Shown piece after piece: positions 55,013 through 64,000 of a stretch of 64,000 bases of DNA. Position 1 is the first letter of the stretch; every line of letters starts with the position of its first letter. This DNA comes from Auanema rhodensis. Lineage: Eukaryota > Nematoda > Chromadorea > Rhabditida > Rhabditidae. The translations under genes were made by a program, and so were the position numbers. The DNA is taken from positions 7,936,001-8,000,000 of the forward strand of contig OZ059899.1 of the NCBI GenBank assembly GCA_964057225.1, given 5' to 3'. Below the pieces are notes generated by a model. It ran no database searches and was not told the DNA's origin. It saw nothing but the letters and a program-made list of their open reading frames with translations.

Positions 55013-56660
55013 GAAAAAGAGAAAGAGTTACTGTTACTTAAATCTTATATGTGTCTGCTCTACTGCCAACATCTGTATTCTCGTTTCAAACAGGTGAATG
55101 GCAGACGAGCTAGCAAAGCCTTCATGCCATGTCTTTCAACGTCCTTCGGAACAAGCCAGATGCACAACCACATGTTTTGTCGCCTTTTTACGATTCAATA
55201 CCAACTAAATTGGTAATAAATCTGACAATTATTTAGTATTCAAAGCTTCTTTTCTATATTTTATGTTTTAGCTTGAACATTTAATATTTATATTCCTTTT
55301 TGAGAAAAAAAGTATGTTCATTACAAGCAAATAAGTTAAGTATGTTGCGAAATCGATGTGAAATTCAAAAAAACATTCAAATATCTTAAAATATATAAGC
55401 AATATTCAATGAAAATATATGAAAAGATACATTGTGTTTCAAACAATTGATCTGGAATTGCGACATTCACCTAGATTGAAGAATAAACCGACCTAGATAA
55501 GTTATTGTGGCATGGTTTTGGATTACGTAAACGATAACAAGGAGATGAGGATGACAATCATCAAAACTACATCATTCGGAGGGCTGCGACATCCATGTTA
55601 GAGAATCTATGCAGAAACGACTCCATTGCAGATATCGGGAGATAGAAAGAAATTGAAACAACCTTGACGAGTTCAGGACGAGTGCGGAAGATCACAGTGA
55701 ACTGTGTCGACATGCACGAATACAAGTGAGTGAATAAAGCCCCCCACCTTCGGTGTGACGGAGCGAAGACCTCGATGATTCTCCTCATTACCTAGCATGT
55801 CGTTGTCCTCGGTCGGCGTCTTCAATGTCGACCAGGCAAACAATTTGTCGTCAAGTTGTTTCAAATACAGACATTTCAACGTAAATATCGGTGTTAGATT
55901 GAGATGGTCTAGCACCAGTAGTTCTTTTCTGCCGTTGTTTTGACCCAGATCATAAGAAAAAATTGAACAAAGAATTTTTTCGAAGACGTTGTGCCATGAA
56001 CTGCGAATGACCCATAAAAACGTGCCAGGTTCCAAGCCGCATTGCCTTATGTATGTTGATGTCCTTTTCGAGGACAAACAAGGATCTACAGTGTCGTCGA
56101 AGCAATTGAAGTTTAAATATTCTGAATATTACATTCTTGCAGAATAGTTGATCACTAGCAAATATGCAAATTCATAACACCCCAGTTCTTAGTTTTACAG
56201 AGTTTTGCCAATATCAGAAGCATGATATTCTGATTGTTTTTTGAGTTAGCTAAAACAATAAAGCTTAATTAAGTATGATTTTAAACTTTAAGATTATCTT
56301 GATGAAGTTCACAGAATTTAATTATTTTGATTTTTCCCCCCTTTTAATGATTTGAGTAACCAATTTTTTTAAAAGACTACCAAAAACTGTACTTTTAAAA
56401 GTTCCAGCTGGGTGATGAAAATTGTCACAAGGTCGTACGTTAAATATGATGTTGAGATAGAGAGGTAGAGAATTTTAGACAGACAAATGACAGAAAATAT
56501 AATGAAATAGGAAGAAAGAAAGAGTTACAGAGATAGAAATAGTAGAAAAAGAGAGATACAGTAGAAGAGGAGCAGAGCATTCAACTCGCACACTCAAACA
56601 GTGATATGATGATGAGCGAATCGAGGTTCTATCACCAACTGTTTCTATGTTTCCTTTTCT
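54407..56660. other. Intergenic region upstream of the nuclear receptor gene
   Basis: AT-rich to about 55060, with an (AT)n run at 54971-55004; GC-richer islands at 55080-55200 and 55440-56100; GA-rich at 56450-56580. A 134-codon open frame on the minus strand (56077-55673) has no recognisable domain and no clear splice context, so I leave it out. May contain earlier exons of the receptor gene. Confidence 0.4.
54971..55004. repeat. (AT)n microsatellite
   Basis: About 17 AT units. Confidence 0.88.
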
Positions 56661-56667
56661 TCTATAG

Positions 56668-59600
56668 GCTCTAGTCAAGACTATGCCGGTCCGTGTCAGC
56701 CGGTTCCATCGTCACCTCGCGGTAGCGTGTTCTTTTCGGAAGGCATGGATATATCATCCATTAGAGACAGGTACGACATCGACGGCGACCATGTCCAGAG
56801 ATAGAAGTTGCGTCCGTTAGTTTCTGACTTATTTGATGACCATAATAGGTAATAGTCAGAATGGTTCAAGTTCAGGCAACATGCATGTCTGAGGAATACA
56901 GAAATAAGAATTAATAGATAATGTAGAAGATTTCAGACAGGACAAGAAAATGATGAAGATGACACACTTATCATCATAGATACAACATGGTTTACAAAGT
57001 GCAACAGCACTTAAACTCGTTAAAGCAATATTTTCTTTCTCGGTCGAGGTTATATATGTTCAACTTAGTTTTGTCAACACACACAGTATTAAGATCATTT
57101 TTTTCTTTCTTAACCCTTTAAACGATTTATAAAACTGTTTCAAATCACGCCGACTTTCATAATTTTTTTTGCAAAAAAAAGCTTTTTTTCACGTATGACA
57201 CATTTTTTAACATGATGATGATGATGATGATGAAGTGAAAAACGTTCTACAGAATTAGTTTCAGAGATCCACATTGATTCTAAAACCTGTTATCAATGAA
57301 TTCCTTTTGCAAGAGGTCAAAGGTCTGAATATTAGCATCTCCCCAACTTAAAACAAGCTTTTATTTTGATTTTTTTTAACTTGCAGCATTTTTTTTTATT
57401 TGGGCATTAAAACCTTTTTTTTCTTATAAAGTTTTCTCTTTCATAAAATTTTGTTCGAAACCATTTTCTCTTTTCAATCTCAATTAGAAACGATCCTTCT
57501 GGAGGGGTTGTCCTATAGGAAGCGAATGGAAATCCGATCGACCTACACTCACAGTTTTTTGTCGTGTCCTATGCGTACTAGGAGAGGTCTTGTCATCCAA
57601 TGGTTTCGACCTTCTGTTTAAGGTTTCATTTCTATTACAAATATGAAGCTTCTTTTTATTTTTTTACATTCAAAAAAAATTGTTAATTATTTAATTTTAA
57701 TTATATCAACTTTCAGTTTAATTTATATATTATTTCCTAGATTCTTATAATTATTATTAAATACATTTTATGAATCAACTTCTCATTTTTACAAACATGA
57801 TGCTACTATGCTTGTCCTTCGTCTCATTGTCTGAACGTCACATCAAACTCTTATTTGGAACTCTATGTTTGGTATCTTCCAACCAACACCTATCTCACCA
57901 TATAGTTCCTCTCGATTTTTGCATTATGTCCTTGACTTAGTTCATTTATCAAGTTCAATTAGGTTAAACTTTTTTTCATCAAGTTCATATTTATGTATGT
58001 TTCATGATTTATTGATAACAACATTTTTTAGTTTCAATTATTCATCTGTATAGATTCATCCCAAAAACTTAAAATTACAAATAACTCTTATCTTTTACTC
58101 TAAACAAATCGTTTAATTGTATAAATTCATGAAATATTTGTCAAATATAACATTTCCTTATTGCATATTACTTGAATGACCTCTTGCTCAATGATACATC
58201 CTGTTTCATCCTTTTGTTTAAAACTTGCCCTATTTCGAACACCAAACATCGCAACATCCTGACACCAAACTATGCCACCGGCTATGTAATCCTCGTTCAC
58301 GCCATCTGTTATCACATACATCATCATCTGAATGATCAGAATCACAACGACAACAACATACTGCGATGATGAGGACATCACTGTGATGTCTGATGAGCGT
58401 GTAGACATTCGTACGTCTAATGAGAGCGTGTGATGTATACAACATACATACCTATCTCATCATTTCAATCATCACATCATTTATTTGATAATGTCAAACA
58501 ACATCCATACTCCAATTTTACTTTTTCTTCTTTTTTTTCTGTTTTCTTTTCTTCTATTAACCCCCTCCCTTTTCACGAGTTGATTTCTGTGTTCTTTAAT
58601 CATTAAATCATAAAACCACTTCATGTTTTCCTTATTTTTCTTGAAAATTATTAATATTTTACTTTAAAATATTATTTTATTATTAAAAATTATTTATTTA
58701 AAAATGACTTATATTTATTTTGTTTTCTTCAATAATTTTGAATGCTTTCTTTTGAATTCAAACATTTAATGGATTTTATGACAATCATTTCTTAATCCTT
58801 ACTTCATTCTTGAATTACAAGGTGTTTCAAATTTCGGATCATATTTATGAATTTACTATAATCTTCTTATTCAGGAAGTATAGTAAAATAAAACAATATG
58901 CTAGATCGCAACCACAGCAATGACCAACTAGAATAGGATGTAAAACCTTGCTCTGGATTCGAAAAAGGGGGGGGGGGGTGGAAGGCCCTTTTCACCGGTA
59001 AGCAAAAGTCGGTCACTTTCGCCGTTTGACCCTTTTCTTGGTCGTGCGAGTGTCCATTGCCTAGAGGGCGGATGGATTCAATCCACGGGACGACCTTGAA
59101 ATCCAAGTGGTCATAGTGGAAGGAAGGTGGACATCCAATCCTCCATCCCTCTCCTTTAACGCTTTTAACCTCTCATTCCCTCCTTGAACTGAAATCATTG
59201 TCATATCCAGAAGATTACTCCGGTAATACAGAGATAATAGATAAACTCAAAAAGATATATATAATATTCTAAACTATATTTAATTCTATTCGTATTATAT
59301 ATTATTATTGTTGTTATTGTTGTTGATTTAAGTTTCAATATCCTTTTTCATTCGTTTTGTACAATTTATCGTCTTTTCTTGAAACCAATTTCATTTTCAA
59401 GGGTAATATGCTCGGCGAAGAGCTGCTGTCGACGCCATCTTCCATGGCTGCTCGATGTTCTCTGATCTCATCGACGTCTTCTATTGTTTCATCTACGTCT
59501 TCATCGTCTTTCAAAGTCTACAATTCTAATTCTGGAAGTAGTAGCAATTCAAGTGAAATAGTACAACCAACTCCAATCCGTCCACATCCAACAGTAAATG

Positions 59601-60719
59601 GTCTAGCTCTCTACCAGGTTTGTTCTTACTTCCTTATATTGAAATTAAAGCCTTATTAAGAAAATTGTGAAAATCCTAATATTTTTCTATTAACTATACG
59701 TAATTATTAAATTATATGTTTATATTTATATATTATTATTAAGAATTTTGTTCTTAATCCATAACATGACCTCCAAACAATTTCATCCGAACTTTCGCTG
59801 AATGTCCTTCTTTATATACATATATGTATATCTATTATTTAACCAACTTTATTCAAATTAGTTTATCATTTAATTAAAAATATTTAAAATTGAAAAGCTT
59901 TTAAAAGATTCAAATGATTTATTTTACTTTAAGTATATTGTATATTTTTGAATTTCAGTTATATCTTTCAAATCTTGTACCTGCTACATCTCAATCACAA
60001 TTACCTCCTCCTATAGTAGTTGGTAAAGCTTCACATTGGGTTAATCCTGCCGAACGTCGTCAAACCTCAAGGTAATCGAACATGTCACTTTAAAAGGCAA
60101 TTTTTAGTGAGGCTAAGCTTAAAACTTATAACCTTGAATTTTGGTTATAATTAGCTTCTCTCTCTTTTCCTCAATACATAATTAGACTATTCATTTCAGT
60201 TTGAATTAATTTTAGAAAAAAAATGTCCCTTCAATTGATTTTTCATTGTTTAAAAACTAAATGTGAGATGAAACTATGCTAATTTATTAGAATATATATA
60301 TATAATTTTGATTTATGTTACTTTTATTGCAAGAGACGGTTGGTTATATTGTATTCTAATACTATATAATTATAAAAACTTTATTCAACCTTTTTCTTGA
60401 AATGTTTCTTTTTAATTTCAGTCCTGAAGTTCATAGTACTACATCACCCGTACCATGTGGCTCAACTCCTGTTTCTAAATATAATTGGCTTTCACATTAC
60501 TCAACAGATACTGAATCACGTTATGAATTTGATACTGAAGATATATTAATGAATCGTGAGGTAATTCATAACATTTCTAATAATTTTTATTATAAATTAT
60601 ATAAATTAATTTATATTTTTCATTTTTTTTTTCAAATATTAGGCTATTGATTCATCTGTATGTGCAATCTGCTCTGATCGATCATCTGGTCTTCATTATG
60701 GAATTTATACATGCGAAGG
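56668..60719 (+). CDS. Nuclear receptor, 5' part, NR6/GCNF-like (incomplete)
   Basis: Firm exons: 59402-59617, 59959-60071, 60422-60560 and 60643-60719, with matching phases. The last one starts the DNA-binding domain: [17 protein letters not shown], then YTCEG, giving three of the four cysteines of the first zinc module and stopping inside the P-box (CEG/CKG). LHYGI is typical of the NR6/HR4-GCNF group, to which I assign it tentatively. The A/B region before it is Ser/Pro-rich and disordered-looking. Likely earlier exons: 56668-56770 (phase-consistent frame containing [10 protein letters not shown]) and a 19-base exon 57488-57506 that bridges phases to 59402 (junction RNDPSGG/GNMLGE). An ATG at 59408 could instead start a shorter isoform. 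The rest of the zinc domain and the ligand-binding domain are not in the window. Nuclear receptors are ligand- or constitutively-acting transcription factors. Confidence 0.75.
57212..57233. repeat. (ATG)n trinucleotide repeat
   Basis: Seven ATG units. Confidence 0.88.
58967..58978. repeat. Poly(G) tract
   Basis: Twelve consecutive G within a GC-richer island. Confidence 0.85.
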
Positions 60720-63700
60720 GTATGTTTTAATTTATTTTTGTCTTTTATCTCATTTCAAATTATTTTTTTATTTTTTTTCAAATTTTATCTATTTAACTTT
60801 TCTGTCTCAAGTAGCTAGAGCTACCTTGGCTTATTCATCACACTCAAGATAATCTCTTATCCAAAGAATTATTTGTATTTAAGTTGAATCTTTTGACGAA
60901 TAATATTCAAACTTTCAAATTTTTCAATTTTTTTCATTCACCGTTTCTAAAATATTATATTTCGTTTCTATTCAATAGAAAAGTATCATATAGTAACAGT
61001 ACTTGTTTCTTAAACTAATCTTATGGTTTTTTTTTTGATCAAAATGAGGTTTTCATGATATACCTACACGTGTCGGCCTTGTTGGCTATGGTCATTTCCA
61101 CTAACTGACCTCAATTCTTTGAACACATTTTTCTCTTTCTCTTTATATTACTCTGCTTTCTTTTTTTTTCGAATTCTTCCTCATTCTATCTCTTTGGTTA
61201 AACCTTTAAGTCTAGTTCAAATCACCTTTACGTCAAAACCAGGTTGAGCACCTCAGAAATTAGTTTCACCTACAACTGACCAATTTTCTGACTAACTATT
61301 TGGCCTGAGAATTGGTTTTCCAAGTTTACAGTTTACAGTTTTTCAAAATATTTATGAAAAATAATTTTAATTGTAGGTAGATTAATAACTGATTATAATT
61401 AGTTTACTACATAATAATATTTTTAAAATTAAACTTGATATTTCAAAAAAAAAGTTTTTTGAAGCTGGACACGTTAGAAGTCGGTTGACTGCGTGGTCGT
61501 TCGTTGTCTTCATTTACTTCTTCTCTTTCTTCTATTCTTTCTCAACACATGACTGAAACAGTTATTGTAGTAGTGCATGGCTTCTGAAGATGATTTGTAG
61601 CGCATCTAATGGCAGACGACGCGACCTCGAGACAGCAGAAGTCAAGTTGTTTCCTAATCATTTGAAAAAAAATGCTTACAGCTTACAATTGTTGTTCATT
61701 GTATTTGCTATTAAAAGTAAAAATGCGATGAATTTGATTTTACTATATTACACTATAAAACTCTTCAAGTCTTACTTCTGGCTCACTTATCTACCGTCCA
61801 GCTTGTATACGGCAACAGAATATGTTCAGTCGATATCATGATCATATTCTGAATCAAGCATGAGTGGAAACATGTATAAGTGTAAGACAAGTACGATAGT
61901 TCTCTATGTTTCTTTGTGTACGTTCATATATAGAAAGGTAAAATAGGCAGCATAGGGCACTGCCGTCGTCACCTTCACCAGTTATCGTCGTGGTCGAGAC
62001 GACGTCAGTCTTCTACAGCATGTCGTTCTCTCCTCTTCTTTCCTCTCCCCAATTCCAACTTTCCGGTTGTAATGTTTTCGCTGTCATCGTCAGTTTTTTC
62101 ACTACAGCAACATAGACGATGACTACGGCTTCTGCTGTCTTGCTGCTACATGCGTCGACAGTTCCCCCCATCACCGTCATCAGTTGCTGGCAAGTTCCTC
62201 AGACAAAGTTAGCATTATCGTTCGTTCACAAAATTTGAAAAAAGAATGAAGACACATCTTCTTTTTGTTTTCTTTTTTCCTGTCTATTGTTATGAGTTTT
62301 GATAATTTGCATATTTCATTACTATACTATGAAGCTTCTTCTTGAAATTACTTTAACAAGGTAATTACTATAATTCTATTTCTTCTACTTATAAGTATTT
62401 ATAATTCAATTGATTATATTAAACATATACTAATACTTTAACTATATTTTATGTTCAAAAAAAACTTTGAAAAAAATATAGAAATATAGTAATTTTCATA
62501 AAAAAAATTATTATATTTATGTAAGAAAGTCGCATGAATGGCAGGTTTTTCAGTTGTCTATCGTTCTAGTTTTCTCGTTGATAGCCAGTAAAACAGGACT
62601 ATCGTCGTGTCAAGTTGCATGTGTTAAAAAAGTTAGAAATAAATGACGACATCACACCTGATGATGATGATGATGATACAATATTCTGTTATCAAGTAGT
62701 ATCATTAGAATTTTGTACCATTGCTAATAATTATAAATATAAACTCATTTGTTTTATTTTTTTTTTTTCAAAAAACAAAAATGCATATATTTTGGAAAGT
62801 TCGCGAAGAATTCTGCCTTCTTTGATACTATCATTAAACAACTTGATCATTTTTCTTTAAATTTTCGTCACTTTCTCAGCAAAATTTCTATTAAAATACT
62901 TTTTTTAGTTCATTCACCAATGTCTTAATTCAGAAAAAAATATTTTTTTCCCCAACATCATGTTTTCAAACTTGATTGAAGTATTATTTTCTTCTTCATA
63001 TGAATAAACTAAACCAAATTACGTACACAAAAACTGATAGCTCGAAATTTTTATGTCAAATTTGGACAAAAAAAATCAGAGTATGTCGTTGTGAATGTGG
63101 GGCGGAGAAGGACGGGACGACCTTTGTGTCAGCCGCACCACATACGGTCCGCTCGGGAATCCGACGACGTTAGACCTCTTGAAGTAGACGAGTCAGACTG
63201 TGTCGTTGTTGCTTGTGCTGCACATATAGTTCTCATAAACTCTATTTCCTTCATTTTTTAAAATTATAATTTTATAATATAAATAAATAAAAGTATAAGG
63301 TTTTATTAAATCTTTCATGTAGATTTAGAAGTTCAGAAATTGACCTTCTATTCTGACCTTAGTCAATGACCAGTTCTACTACTTTCACCAGACCTCTATC
63401 CTTTATCCATAACCTCAACTGTATAAACATTCTGCTTTGACAATTGTTTTTTTCACTATTTTTCATATAATTTGTTTTTCTTTTATATGTTATCGTAATG
63501 ACATATTTCGTTGTCTTCATTATTAGGTTTTTTCTCGATTGTACTGTTAGGTTTGATGTTTCATGGTTTTCAAAGATTGATTCATGGCCAAACACTGTTT
63601 CAAACTTAAAAAACTACAGTTTTTGGGAATCTTAATCAATTCTCTTAAATGAAAAACCTCCTTGGTAATCGTCCTGCATTCTACATTTTCGTTTGAATTC

Positions 63701-64000
63701 TTTTGTGTTTTTTTCTGCCAAAAATTGCAAAATTTGACGTACTGCCTTGTGCCTTGAACCCAAACGTTCAATCACCACAGTAGAAAGCCTTTGATCGTCA
63801 TCAGAGATGAAGTGTCGGTAAGACGTACGAAGTAATGACTTCAACTTAACACATAGAATACTCTGTCTGGCTGTAGACTGTCTGTATGTAGAGTTGGTAG
63901 TGGTTTTCCGCGATGAATTTGGGTCATTTTGTCCAAGTTTACCTTGGCGCTAGCGCCTCATGGCACCGTCTGTTACTCGTTCGCGTCCGTCCAAGCGTTT
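60720..64000 (+). other. Large intron splitting the receptor DNA-binding domain
   Basis: After the donor GAAGG/GTATG at 60719/60720, no sequence able to encode CKGFFKR preceded by an acceptor appears to the window end, so the intron exceeds 3.2 kb. It contains GC-richer islands at 61460-61620, 61900-62220, 63070-63200 and 63880-64000, a (GAT)n run at 62660-62678 and AT-rich DNA between. No other gene supported; minus-strand open frames at 63359-63844 overlap each other and are unrecognisable. Confidence 0.5.
62660..62678. repeat. (GAT)n trinucleotide repeat
   Basis: About six GAT/ATG units. Confidence 0.85.

Larger units (their letters stand above)
56771..59401. other. Non-coding DNA within the 5' part of the receptor gene
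   Basis: Mostly AT-rich with (ATG)n at 57212-57233, a 12-G run at 58967-58978 and a GC-richer island at 58900-59180. Apart from the candidate 19-base exon at 57488-57506, I see no exon. Probably intron or alternative promoter sequence. Confidence 0.4.

Noticed and set aside
55673-56077. 134-codon minus-strand frame
   Set aside because: Longest unexplained frame on that strand and not low complexity, but no recognisable domain, signal peptide or joined exons; it lies in a GC-richer island where stop codons are rarer.
63359-63844. Three overlapping minus-strand frames
   Set aside because: They contradict each other, show no family features and lie inside the receptor intron.

Overview
This is a eukaryotic, AT-rich window and almost certainly nematode. 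The clues are ShKT and cysteine-rich CC-type repeats in a secreted protein, two serpentine chemoreceptor-like genes of the Sra superfamily, very short introns (mostly 40-60 bases) and intron ends of the TTTCAG/TTTTAG kind. I cannot name the species. It does not look like Caenorhabditis: about one in five of the 3' splice sites I placed by hand ends in AAG rather than CAG or TAG, and intron density is higher. All gene models below were built by following reading frame and splice phase across exons; for eight genes with both ends in the window the exon lengths sum to a multiple of three and end in a stop codon. Two of those (the second chemoreceptor and the bestrophin) each contain one base I could not settle by eye.

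Layout, left to right. 1-4.4 kb: a possible 3' exon (-), a secreted ShKT/CC-repeat protein (+) and, converging on it, a small secreted orphan protein (-). 4.4-8.1 kb: promoter-like, pyrimidine-rich and GC-richer DNA. 8.1-14.8 kb: a 35-exon PRRC2 (BAT2) orthologue (+). 15.16-15.46 kb: the signal recognition particle RNA gene (+), which explains several meaningless ORFs there. 17.2-18.4 kb: an F-box protein (+). 18.4-37.7 kb: about 19 kb with no gene I can support, AT-rich with GC-richer islands and long CT or GA tracts. 37.8-41 kb: a three-finger C2H2 transcription factor (+), whose 5' leader is spliced, so much of the gene-poor stretch is probably its regulatory domain. 42.5-50.4 kb: three genes in tandem on the minus strand: two chemoreceptor-like GPCRs and a bestrophin chloride channel. 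52.2-54.4 kb: a secreted MAM-domain protein (+), divergent from the bestrophin. 56.7-64 kb: the 5' part of a nuclear receptor gene (+), cut by the window edge; its DNA-binding domain is broken inside the P-box by an intron longer than 3.2 kb.

The genes are not an operon or one pathway. There are two architectures: housekeeping, membrane and secreted genes with tiny introns packed 1-2 kb apart, and two transcription factor genes surrounded by many kb of non-coding, island-rich DNA. I found no transposon, CRISPR-like array or convincing horizontally acquired system.
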